Assembly: GCA_045631885.1 (NCBI GenBank)
Contig: JAZQVN010000016.1
Span: forward strand, 1-27,586
DNA length: 27,586 nt
Reading direction: 5' to 3'
Origin: CAJOLV01 sp045631885
GTDB lineage: Bacteria > Bacillota_I > Bacilli_A > RFN20 > CAG-826
Part shown: positions 1-6,253 of the stretch, one piece after another
Layout of the letters: every line of letters starts with the position of its first letter
Numbering within the stretch: position 1 is the stretch's first letter
Notes under the pieces: generated by a model
The model's database searches: none
What the model was told of the DNA's origin: nothing
What the model saw: only the letters and a program-made list of their open reading frames with translations
Made by a program: the position numbers and the translations under genes

Positions 1-28
1 GACATGTTAACCGCTACACCACAGGTCC
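1..28 (-). tRNA. tRNA, 5' part only (isotype unknown)
   Basis: On the minus strand the bases read as the start of a tRNA. The acceptor strand GGACCTG is followed by T8 and G9. The D arm has stem GTGT pairing with ACAT, and a loop with A14, G15 and the invariant GG. The molecule is cut by the window edge just after base 28, before the anticodon, so the amino acid cannot be read. The D arm resembles those of tRNA-Asp or tRNA-Glu, but that is only a resemblance. Confidence 0.75.
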
Positions 29-98
29 ACTTGACAGCGCTTAAATATTATCAATGAATAAGAAAGTAAAATCAAGTGTTTTTTATATTAAATAATAA

Positions 99-707
99 TT
101 AATTATTAGAGAAGATATGCCCACCGCCCATAAAGAATAAAGCGATGAAGAAAAGTGTGAATGTAATGAAAATTGAATTGATGACGATAAAACTAACAAA
201 ATGTCTTTTAATCTTGCATTGACCAATGATGCTTAAAAGTAAACTTAATGAGTTTAATGTTAGAGCGCTAAAGGCTACCGCGGGGAAGAAAGGCTCTAAA
301 GTGGCGACATTATTCGCAACATCGAAGAAAAAATTAGGGATATCCATCATGTGATAGCCAATCCAGTAACGATATTCTTCATTAGTTAATGATAAGCCTA
401 AAGTAAAGATTACTGAGGCAATCATAAAGAAGAAGATGATAATGGCTAAGACAGCTCCGATAATTACCGAAAATACCGGTAATAAGTAATACATCATCGT
501 TAAAACCGATGCGATAATACCGAAAATAAAGAAGAGATTATTAAACACTCTTAAAGGTTTAAGAGGTAATCTTTTTTGATATCTCTCTGGTTTTAAGCCT
601 TTTTGCCCTGGCGGAGGGGGAGAATCAAAACCGATCTTCCCCTGACTGTTAAGACCACAATTAGGCAAATTAAAATTGTTGTTATTGTTGTTATAATCGT
701 CTGACAT
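99..707 (-). CDS. small multi-pass membrane protein, unknown function
   Basis: 202 residues. The first ~55 residues are hydrophilic, with an Asn run, a PPPP stretch and a basic section (KPERYQKRLPLKPLR). About four hydrophobic helices follow (roughly residues 57-75, 78-105, 140-160 and 172-192), with a short, slightly charged pair of ends. I recognise no family. It is the last gene of the operon that starts at 3603 and begins two bases after the stop of the LURP-one gene, so it is probably translated with it. There is no strong Shine-Dalgarno sequence in front of it. Just after the stop lies a perfect AT-only inverted repeat (TAATAATT/AATTATTA) without a convincing U-tract, so termination here is unclear. 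The Pro-rich, Asn-rich cytoplasmic N-terminus is the only notable trait. Confidence 0.8.
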   Translation of the reverse strand: MSDDYNNNNNNFNLPNCGLNSQGKIGFDSPPPPGQKGLKPERYQKRLPLKPLRVFNNLFFIFGIIASVLTMMYYLLPVFSVIIGAVLAIIIFFFMIASVIFTLGLSLTNEEYRYWIGYHMMDIPNFFFDVANNVATLEPFFPAVAFSALTLNSLSLLLSIIGQCKIKRHFVSFIVINSIFITFTLFFIALFFMGGGHIFSNN

Positions 708-709
708 TA

Positions 710-1204
710 TTAATTACTGCTATCAGCTTGTCTTCTGTCGGTAATGTTATCAATCGCGATAACTAACGCGACAAATGTGTACATATCAAAACTATCAGAG
801 ATTGTTAATGTGAATGAATCTCTCAAAGAGATATTTCTCGCGATATGACCAACTTCTTGACCATTTAGCAAAACAGCGTAATTGAATAATAAGATATTTC
901 CTCTGATTTGAAGGTCACCCATCGATGATTCAATGAAATAATGATCATGCAATGAGAAAATCTTTCTTTTGATTGTGCAAACTTTTTCACCTTTGTTGTT
1001 ATAAACAAAAGCGCTATAACGGAACAATCTCCAGAATTTATTCCTGACGATATATTTGGTGTTACCTTGTAAGTCTTGAACGAATTTCTTGCGTGTGAAA
1101 GTAAAGAATTTGCCTTTCACTTTCATGACTTCTCGTTCGTTTTGATCTTTAACTTCAGAAGAACCCCCAAATGATATCCATTTATTTCTGATATTTAAAA
1201 TCAT
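710..1204 (-). CDS. LURP-one-related (tubby-C-like fold) protein
   Basis: 164 residues. The pattern of short beta strands matches the LURP-one-related family (PF04525, tubby-like C-terminal fold): a basic start, then 'GNTKYIVRNKFWRLFRYSAFVYNNKGEKVCTIKRK', a strand pair 'HYFIESSMGDLQIRGN', and the late helix 'DMYTFVALVIAIDNI', which is the hydrophobic central helix of the fold. Bacterial members are short single-domain proteins of this size, and their function is generally not known; the fold suggests binding of lipid or membrane. The gene lies three bases after rubrerythrin and two before the membrane protein, so it is a middle gene of a tight operon that also makes a glycolipid-type glycosyltransferase. 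A membrane-linked role fits but is inference. Confidence 0.8.
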   Translation of the reverse strand: MILNIRNKWISFGGSSEVKDQNEREVMKVKGKFFTFTRKKFVQDLQGNTKYIVRNKFWRLFRYSAFVYNNKGEKVCTIKRKIFSLHDHYFIESSMGDLQIRGNILLFNYAVLLNGQEVGHIARNISLRDSFTLTISDSFDMYTFVALVIAIDNITDRRQADSSN

Positions 1205-1207
1205 AGA

Positions 1208-1747
1208 TTAGTAATTCTCCACTCTTAATTCAAAGAAACTCTTCGCGTGATTGCATGTTGGGCAGATTTCTGGAGCTTTTTTGCCAACGTGGATATGTCC
1301 GCAGTTTCTGCATTTCCAAACGACGACATCATCGGCGATGAAGACTTTGTCTGTTTTGAGATTTTCTAATAATTTGAGATATCTCTTTTCGTGTTCAGCT
1401 TCAATCTTACCAACTAATTCGAATTTAGCAGCGATTTCCATGAAACCTTCTTCTCTAGCTTCTTGTGCCATTCTCTTATACATATCTGTATGTTCGAAGT
1501 TTTCACCTTCTGCCGCGGCTAATAAATTTTCTTCTGTGGTTGGAATTTGGCCGTTATGGAGATATTTGAACCATAATTCAGCGTGTTCTTTTTCGTTATC
1601 TGCGGTTTCTAAAAAGATCGCCGCGATTTGTTCAAACCCTTCCTTTTTGGCTTTTGATGCGAAGTAGGTGTATTTGTTTCTCGCTTGAGATTCACCTGCG
1701 AATGCTTCCATCAAATTCTTTTCTGTTTTACTTCCTTTTAATTCCAT
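1208..1747 (-). CDS. rbr: rubrerythrin
   Basis: 179 residues, the normal length. A four-helix ferritin-like diiron domain (residues ~1-135) carries the iron ligands E19 (in FAGES), E52-x-x-H55 and a second E116-x-x-H119, with E96 in the third helix. A C-terminal rubredoxin-type FeS4 domain has C146-x-x-C149 and C162-x-x-C165. The enzyme reduces hydrogen peroxide in the cytoplasm of anaerobes using electrons from NAD(P)H through rubredoxin or similar carriers. Translation is well supported: AAAGGAG lies 10 bases before the ATG and overlaps the end of the upstream glycosyltransferase gene. No separate promoter is visible, so expression should follow the operon starting at 3603. The presence of rubrerythrin points to an anaerobic or microaerophilic host. 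Confidence 0.97.
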   Translation of the reverse strand: MELKGSKTEKNLMEAFAGESQARNKYTYFASKAKKEGFEQIAAIFLETADNEKEHAELWFKYLHNGQIPTTEENLLAAAEGENFEHTDMYKRMAQEAREEGFMEIAAKFELVGKIEAEHEKRYLKLLENLKTDKVFIADDVVVWKCRNCGHIHVGKKAPEICPTCNHAKSFFELRVENY

Positions 1748-1752
1748 GAATT

Positions 1753-3603
1753 TTATTCTCCTTTTCCAATTTTATTAAATTCATCGTAATTAACTTCTTT
1801 AATTTTGCCTTCGTTAAATAACTTGGCTTGTGTGTAGAGATAGAACATCTTCTTTGCCCACACATCTTTCGCGTATGTTAACGCGGTCTTATATGCTTCA
1901 TCAATAATCCCTTGTCTGACCTTCTCATCATTAAGGATTTTGTTTAAGCCTTCTTCCCAAGAATCATAGTCTTCAAAGGTGATGCCGTTAACACCACTAT
2001 TGAGGAAATGATCTAAGCAGTGATCGTATTTTGCTAAGATTGGAATCTTACACCACATTGACTCAATATATGTGAGACCTTGTGTCTCAAATGTGGAGGC
2101 TGTACAGAAGACATCAAATAGTCTGTAGTAATACTTCAATGAAGTGTTTGGAACTCCACCTGTAAAGATGATTCGATCGAAGAATTTACTCGTCGCAATT
2201 CTCTTTTGGAGAGTGTCGAAATGAGGTCCATCACCGACAATCATTAAGACAACATTGTCGTTATTCTCGGCAAATCTCTCATAATAATCGAGTAATATAT
2301 CAATACTCTTCTCTTTGGAGACTCTGCCAATAAAGCCGATAACGGTCTTATCTTTGATACGATAAGTCTCTTTATATTTCTCTAAAGTTTCTTCATCTCC
2401 ATCTTGTAAGACGAAGTTATTTCCATCGACGCATCCAGGGATGACAACGATTGGTTCGCTCTTACCCCACGTTTTAATATAATAGTCTTTAACTTTTTGT
2501 GTTGGAACCGTCATTAAATCTGTGAATTTTAAAGGTGGGATTAATAAGAATTTATTGAGTCCAAAATTGAAGATTTTCGCCAAGACTTTCGGGAATCTTT
2601 TATTGACCATATCATTCCACATTGTATGCGCGGTATAGACCATTGGAACGTTATCAATTTTTCTTAGTAAAAGCGCACTCGCGGAGATAGTAAATTCAGT
2701 TTGAAGTTGAATATATGTGAATTGATACGCTCTTAAGTATTTCATGTTATGAGCGACTCTAAAGGTCATAATCAAAGCTTCTTTTTCGGCGTTTTTACCA
2801 GGTAACTTGATAGATGGGAAAACGATGACGTTTTTATCTTGGCTATATGCTTCATAATCAACGCCTTTAAGTTTTAATGTAACTGGATAGACTTTCTTAC
2901 CGACTTTTTCTAATTCGGTTTTTAAGCCATAAGTTAAGATATTTACTCCACTATTGAAGGGGAGATAGTTTTCAGAGAAAACAGCGAGTTTTTCTTTAAC
3001 TCTATTTTCTTTAATAAATAGATTAATATCTTCGATAACATCTTCTTCAATGTGGAAATATTTATCGACATCAAAGAATGTTTTCTTTGGCCTTTTATCA
3101 TAACGATCATGATATCTAGAATAACCAACACCAGCGAATAAATATTTAGTGACATTTGGATAACCGATGAATTGATAATTCTTTCTATTTTTGGCTTGGT
3201 TAAAGATATCGTGGGCTATTAATGGTTTATATTTATCGCCCCATAAAACTAATGTTGGAGTGTTTTTAAAATGAATCACTCCTCTAGTTGGTGAGGTGAT
3301 AATTAATTTATCAACGACCATATCAATTGTTCTATGAACGCGATAAATTGTCTCATCTCCACGACCGTGAGACATCAAAATAACATTAGTCACACCACTT
3401 TCTTTGAGTTGTTTTAACTCTTCTGCGAACTTTTGTTTAAAGCCCTTGATGTGATAAGGGATGGTCATAATCATATAACCATCTTCGCCCAATCTAGTGG
3501 AAATTGAGCGGTAATATCTATGATATTTACATTTATCTAAGAAGAAAATGATGACACCATTTTCTCCAGTACCACTTCTTTTAATTGATAAAATATTTTT
3601 CAT
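1753..3603 (-). CDS. GT4 glycosyltransferase (diacylglycerol glucosyltransferase-like) with N-terminal alpha/beta-hydrolase-like domain
   Basis: 616 residues, about 200 longer than usual. Residues ~205-600 are a GT-B glycosyltransferase of family GT4: the start 'FSENYLPFNSGV', 'GFIGRVSKEKS' (R427, K430) for the nucleotide-sugar phosphate, and the E-x7-E motif E506-E514 in FETQGLTYIE. This is the pattern of 1,2-diacylglycerol 3-glucosyltransferases, which make membrane glycolipids on the inner leaflet from UDP-glucose. Residues 1-200 look like an alpha/beta hydrolase: strand 'GVIIFFL', 'VILMSHGRGD' at the nucleophile elbow and 'TLVLWGDKYKPLI' at the acid loop. The expected nucleophile serine of GHSxG is Gly80, so this domain is probably not a working hydrolase. 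It is the first gene of the operon running to 99. There is no Shine-Dalgarno sequence; an extended -10 lies six bases before the ATG, so the mRNA is probably leaderless. Substrate is inferred from family only. Confidence 0.85.
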   Translation of the reverse strand: MKNILSIKRSGTGENGVIIFFLDKCKYHRYYRSISTRLGEDGYMIMTIPYHIKGFKQKFAEELKQLKESGVTNVILMSHGRGDETIYRVHRTIDMVVDKLIITSPTRGVIHFKNTPTLVLWGDKYKPLIAHDIFNQAKNRKNYQFIGYPNVTKYLFAGVGYSRYHDRYDKRPKKTFFDVDKYFHIEEDVIEDINLFIKENRVKEKLAVFSENYLPFNSGVNILTYGLKTELEKVGKKVYPVTLKLKGVDYEAYSQDKNVIVFPSIKLPGKNAEKEALIMTFRVAHNMKYLRAYQFTYIQLQTEFTISASALLLRKIDNVPMVYTAHTMWNDMVNKRFPKVLAKIFNFGLNKFLLIPPLKFTDLMTVPTQKVKDYYIKTWGKSEPIVVIPGCVDGNNFVLQDGDEETLEKYKETYRIKDKTVIGFIGRVSKEKSIDILLDYYERFAENNDNVVLMIVGDGPHFDTLQKRIATSKFFDRIIFTGGVPNTSLKYYYRLFDVFCTASTFETQGLTYIESMWCKIPILAKYDHCLDHFLNSGVNGITFEDYDSWEEGLNKILNDEKVRQGIIDEAYKTALTYAKDVWAKKMFYLYTQAKLFNEGKIKEVNYDEFNKIGKGE

Positions 3604-3609
3604 ATCGCA

Positions 3610-3618
3610 ATTATACCA
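3610..3618 (-). promoter_or_regulatory. extended -10 promoter of the glycosyltransferase operon
   Basis: On the minus strand TGGTATAAT, an extended -10 with a perfect TATAAT at 3610-3615, ends six bases before the ATG at 3603. The expected transcription start therefore falls on the A of the ATG. The -35 region is poor and overlaps the terminator of the previous gene, which the extended -10 could compensate. Confidence 0.7.
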
Positions 3619-3628
3619 TATTTAGAAA

Positions 3629-3657
3629 CAAAAAGGGTCTCTATTATTAGAGCCCCT
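3629..3657 (-). terminator. intrinsic terminator of the PAP2 gene
   Basis: Hairpin at 3634-3657 with a 10-bp stem (one mismatch) and a four-base loop, followed on the minus strand by TTTTTG. The 5' arm begins inside the TAG stop codon of the PAP2 gene (3656-3658), so coding and termination overlap. Confidence 0.85.
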
Positions 3658-4603
3658 ATTTTGTATTTAATTCAGGTTCTTCTTGTGGAAATGAAGCTTC
3701 AACCATGTATTTTTGCGCTGGTTTAAAGTGAAGAATCACTTCGTTAGAAATTAATAAGAAGATTGTGGTTAATAACGCACCCATTGACACATCGCTTAAA
3801 AAGTGCGCACCAACGAGCATTCTGGTAAATGAAACGAATAATACCCAAGCAAAACCACCATAAAGCAATGGGAGTTGTAACTTTTCATATTTTCTATTCA
3901 CAAATGGAATAAATGCAGCGGTTAATGGGAAGACCATACTCGCTCCAGCGTGTCCACTTGGGAAGGATTTGAATTCTTCTTTAGTGACATTTAATGTTTC
4001 CATAAAGGATTTATAATCCTTACAAGGTAACCACCAAGAATGGAAATATAATCCAGCGGCTTGCGCTTCATCTGTCGCTAATAATCTATATCTTGGACGA
4101 TGGAAGATGTTCTTTAACGCTGTAACTCCAGGAATTAAAGAGAAGAAATAAGCGGCGAATAAGATAACAATGATAATCCATAAATTCTTATTATCGCTTT
4201 GTTTTCCTAAATAGTAGCCTAAATAGGCTATACCCGCTAAGATGACCGCAGCAATGATAAATCCTAACCAATATAAGGAAGGATTAGTAAAGCCATTTTC
4301 ACCAAAGAATTCTCTACCAGAGAAATAGACACCTAAGCCATAAGCGGCAAATGAGAAAATCATCGCTAAAATTTTAATGACTTTGTTATCAATACTTCTT
4401 TTCGCGGAGATAAATAACATCCCACCTAATAAGGCAAAACAGCCATATCCTGGGATTGTGCCAATCGCTGAAATTGTTAAGCCAAAACCGTTATCTCTTG
4501 AGAATAACGCTTGGTTAATCGCTTGATCAGCGAATGAGCCAATAATAAATGTGACAAGGAAAAAACCTAGCAAAATATAAATATGTAGTCTTAATTTTTT
4601 CAT
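3656..4603 (-). CDS. PAP2-family membrane phosphatase
   Basis: 315 residues with about seven hydrophobic segments (first at residues 8-27; others near 45-65, 75-95, 112-132, 141-160, 246-262 and 272-290). The acid phosphatase motifs are present: motif 1 around K164-NIFHRP-R171 (the usual final Pro is Tyr172), motif 2 PSGH at 215-218 inside FKSFPSGHAGASM, and motif 3 R261-x5-H267-x3-D271. The catalytic histidines are H218 and H267. Such enzymes remove phosphate from lipid phosphates (phosphatidate, undecaprenyl diphosphate or phosphatidylglycerophosphate) on the outer membrane face; the exact substrate cannot be told. It is a single-gene transcript bounded by terminators on both sides. A TATAAT lies 23 bases before the ATG and GGGGTG is the likely ribosome site. 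Neighbouring lipid enzymes make a lipid role likely. Confidence 0.9.
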   Translation of the reverse strand: MKKLRLHIYILLGFFLVTFIIGSFADQAINQALFSRDNGFGLTISAIGTIPGYGCFALLGGMLFISAKRSIDNKVIKILAMIFSFAAYGLGVYFSGREFFGENGFTNPSLYWLGFIIAAVILAGIAYLGYYLGKQSDNKNLWIIIVILFAAYFFSLIPGVTALKNIFHRPRYRLLATDEAQAAGLYFHSWWLPCKDYKSFMETLNVTKEEFKSFPSGHAGASMVFPLTAAFIPFVNRKYEKLQLPLLYGGFAWVLFVSFTRMLVGAHFLSDVSMGALLTTIFLLISNEVILHFKPAQKYMVEASFPQEEPELNTK

Positions 4604-4626
4604 ATTCTTTCACCCCGACTTTTTGT

Positions 4627-4632
4627 ATTATA
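4627..4632 (-). promoter_or_regulatory. -10 box of the PAP2 gene
   Basis: Perfect TATAAT on the minus strand, giving a leader of about 17 bases before the ATG at 4603, with GGGGTG as a plausible ribosome site. The -35 position at 17-bp spacing falls on the U-tract (TTTTTT) of the Hsp20 terminator, so the two signals share bases. Confidence 0.6.
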
Positions 4633-4647
4633 CTCCTTTTTATATAA

Positions 4648-4676
4648 ATAAAAAAGACCCGGCTTAAAGTCGGGTC
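4648..4676 (-). terminator. intrinsic terminator of hsp20
   Basis: Hairpin at 4656-4676 with stem GACCCGACTT/AAGCCGGGTC (10 bp including one G-U pair when read on the minus strand; the tip bases may be unpaired), followed by TTTTTTATTT. It lies about 20 bases after the Hsp20 stop. Confidence 0.92.
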
Positions 4677-4696
4677 AAAGAAAGAAGGGACACTAA

Positions 4697-5092
4697 TTAG
4701 TTAATTTCGATATATTGACTTTGTTTTTCTTTGTGGTCAACTTTCTTGATGGTAATAGTTAAGACACCATCTTCAATAGAGGCATGAACATCTTCATCTT
4801 TCACTCCTCTACCGACATTATATGAACGGGTATATTCTCCCATTCTTCTTTCTTGATAGAGATATTTATCGTTTTTCTCGATCTCTTCTTTATACTTAAC
4901 ATTAATTGTTAAATATTCATCATGAAGAGAGACTTTAACATCTTCTTTTTTGACACCAGGGATGTTAACTTTCAAGAGATAGGAATCACCCTTTTCGATA
5001 ATATCCGTCTTCATCATTGAATGGCTATTTTCACCTTGGACAGGGAAGAATAGGTCGAAAAATGGATCGTAGTTTGTTAAATAGTTTCTCAT
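4697..5092 (-). CDS. hsp20: Hsp20/alpha-crystallin small heat-shock protein
   Basis: 131 residues. A short N-terminal arm (residues 1-25, with the Phe-rich NYDPFFDLFF), an alpha-crystallin domain at ~26-121 ('NIPGVKKEDVKVSLHDEYLTI', and 'IEDGVLTITIKK', the family's GVL signature), and a C-terminal IxI motif (IEI at residues 128-130) used for oligomer contacts. It holds unfolding proteins in the cytoplasm without ATP. AAGGAGG lies seven bases before the ATG. The gene stands alone, with a strong promoter, two CIRCE operators and its own terminator, so HrcA repression with release on heat shock is the clear expectation. The starting Met is set by the ribosome site. Confidence 0.97.
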   Translation of the reverse strand: MRNYLTNYDPFFDLFFPVQGENSHSMMKTDIIEKGDSYLLKVNIPGVKKEDVKVSLHDEYLTINVKYKEEIEKNDKYLYQERRMGEYTRSYNVGRGVKDEDVHASIEDGVLTITIKKVDHKEKQSQYIEIN

Positions 5093-5116
5093 AAAAGAAC
5101 CTCCTTATTGTTTCTA

Positions 5117-5143
5117 TTAGCACTCTAACACTTCGACTGCTAA
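5117..5143 (-). promoter_or_regulatory. CIRCE operator (HrcA site), proximal
   Basis: Minus strand TTAGCAGTC-N9-GAGTGCTAA, which matches the consensus TTAGCACTC-N9-GAGTGCTAA with one changed base in the left arm. It begins at about the transcription start and covers the first ~27 bases of the leader, upstream of the AAGGAGG at 5100-5106. Confidence 0.95.
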
Positions 5144-5148
5144 CACTT

Positions 5149-5179
5149 ATTATATTAACCATTTTTAGCACTCTGTCAA
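5149..5179 (-). promoter_or_regulatory. sigma-A promoter of hsp20
   Basis: Perfect -35 TTGACA at 5174-5179 and TATAAT at 5149-5154 with a 19-base spacer; TAATAT at 5152-5157 gives an alternative 16-base spacer. The -35 lies in the nine-base centre of the distal CIRCE element, and the expected start lies at the edge of the proximal one. Confidence 0.85.
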
Positions 5180-5191
5180 GTAGTCTGCTAA
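5165..5191 (-). promoter_or_regulatory. CIRCE operator (HrcA site), distal
   Basis: Minus strand TTAGCAGAC-N9-GAGTGCTAA. The right arm is perfect and the left arm has two changes from TTAGCACTC. The nine-base centre contains the -35 box TTGACA. It is 21 bp upstream of the proximal copy. Confidence 0.88.
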
Positions 5192-5300
5192 AATTTCTTA
5201 TTAATCAAAGATTAAAAATAATAAAAAGCGAGATTAGTTCTCACTTATACCTTTGGTATACTTTTTGAATAAAATATTGATTAAAAATAAAAATTTTCAC

Positions 5301-5321
5301 AAAAAACTAGATTTCTCTAGT
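5301..5321 (-). terminator. intrinsic terminator of the acyltransferase gene
   Basis: Stem ACTAGA/TCTAGT with a GAAA loop (5306-5321), followed by TTTTTTG on the minus strand, seven bases after the stop codon. The stem is short and AT-rich, but placement and U-tract are right. Confidence 0.8.
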
Positions 5322-5328
5322 CACTTTG

Positions 5329-6192
5329 CTAATAAGATCCTTTATATCCTTTACCATATTCAGTGGTATAGTAATCAATTCTCTTGGAGTTATTGTAGAT
5401 TGGTTCGTAGATATTTTCTTCTGGATTTATGCCTGCGAGCTCGCACACCGCAGCGTGACTTCTTTTAATTAAATCTATTTCCGCTTCTTTCTTTGATAAT
5501 TCCACATTTGGATAAAGAGGTTCACCAATATTTAGATTAAAACAAGCAATTTGTCTAAATATCTTTCTTCTAATCCAAGATGGTTTACGATAAGAAAAAG
5601 CCATTGGGACAATTGGTTTATTATATTTAATCGCAAAAAAAGCCGCGCCATGTTTAAACGGTCTAATTGGTTGATAATATTCCCACATCGCCCCTTCTGG
5701 ATAGATGTGTAGCCATCCTTTATTTTTAAATAATTTTTCAATATGTTCCATATACGCTAATGTCGCTGGCATATCATTTTCGGGAATCGGGATACCTCCA
5801 ACCATTCTCACTAATGGTCCGCTTTCTCCACTGACATTTGGAGCCCACACTAAAAGATATGGTTTAATTGGTTTTATTGCATTCATCACGCATAAATAGT
5901 CCCACATATGGACGTGGTTAGCGATGCTAATCGCTCCTTTTGCTAGTTCTTTTTTATGATTCTTTAAATTCTTTTTACCTTTAATTCTTAATCCTAATCT
6001 TACATAAGTCATTGGGAAAACGATAGAGACTAAAAGCAAGCGAACCCACCACTTCTTAAATCTAAAAGATTTACTATTATCAATATATGGGTAATTCTTA
6101 TCAAAAATAGTCCCGTCATTTTTCTTCACGACAAGATAATGTTCATCTGTATATTCTGGATAAGGATATTTACATGTCTTTGGGTCAAACAT
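5329..6192 (-). CDS. PlsC-like 1-acylglycerol-phosphate acyltransferase family protein
   Basis: 287 residues from the start chosen here. It shows the acyltransferase motifs: H93-x4-D98 in ANHVHMWD (catalytic), GGIPIPEND (motif II region) and YPEGAMW with E166 (motif III), then PIVPMAFSYR (motif IV). A hydrophobic segment at ~47-66 should tether it to the membrane. These enzymes transfer acyl chains to lysophosphatidate or related lipids. The reading frame is open for 48 more codons upstream, overlapping the EAL gene, but I reject that: the terminator of the EAL gene and a good promoter (TAGACA-17-TATAAT) lie inside the extension, and the TATAAT ends six bases before this ATG. No Shine-Dalgarno is present, so the message is probably leaderless. 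The exact lipid substrate is not known. Confidence 0.88.
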   Translation of the reverse strand: MFDPKTCKYPYPEYTDEHYLVVKKNDGTIFDKNYPYIDNSKSFRFKKWWVRLLLVSIVFPMTYVRLGLRIKGKKNLKNHKKELAKGAISIANHVHMWDYLCVMNAIKPIKPYLLVWAPNVSGESGPLVRMVGGIPIPENDMPATLAYMEHIEKLFKNKGWLHIYPEGAMWEYYQPIRPFKHGAAFFAIKYNKPIVPMAFSYRKPSWIRRKIFRQIACFNLNIGEPLYPNVELSKKEAEIDLIKRSHAAVCELAGINPEENIYEPIYNNSKRIDYYTTEYGKGYKGSY

Positions 6193-6198
6193 GTGTTT

Positions 6199-6227
6199 AT
6201 TATATAAAGATATAAAAGCAATGTCTA
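6199..6227 (-). promoter_or_regulatory. promoter of the acyltransferase gene
   Basis: -35 TAGACA (6222-6227), a 17-base spacer and a perfect -10 TATAAT (6199-6204). Six bases (AAACAC) separate the -10 from the ATG at 6192, so the predicted start of the RNA is the start codon itself. The -35 directly abuts the U-tract of the upstream terminator. Confidence 0.82.
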
Positions 6228-6252
6228 AAGAAAAAACCTTGTTTCCAAGGTT
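6228..6252 (-). terminator. intrinsic terminator of the EAL gene
   Basis: Stem AACCTTG/CAAGGTT with a GAAA tetraloop (6235-6252), followed by TTTTTTC on the minus strand. It begins one base after the stop codon of the EAL gene. Confidence 0.9.
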
Positions 6253-6253
6253 C

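Noticed and set aside
1251..1667. 138-codon plus-strand frame
   Set aside because: It lies wholly opposite rubrerythrin, which is certain; no start signal or protein family is visible.
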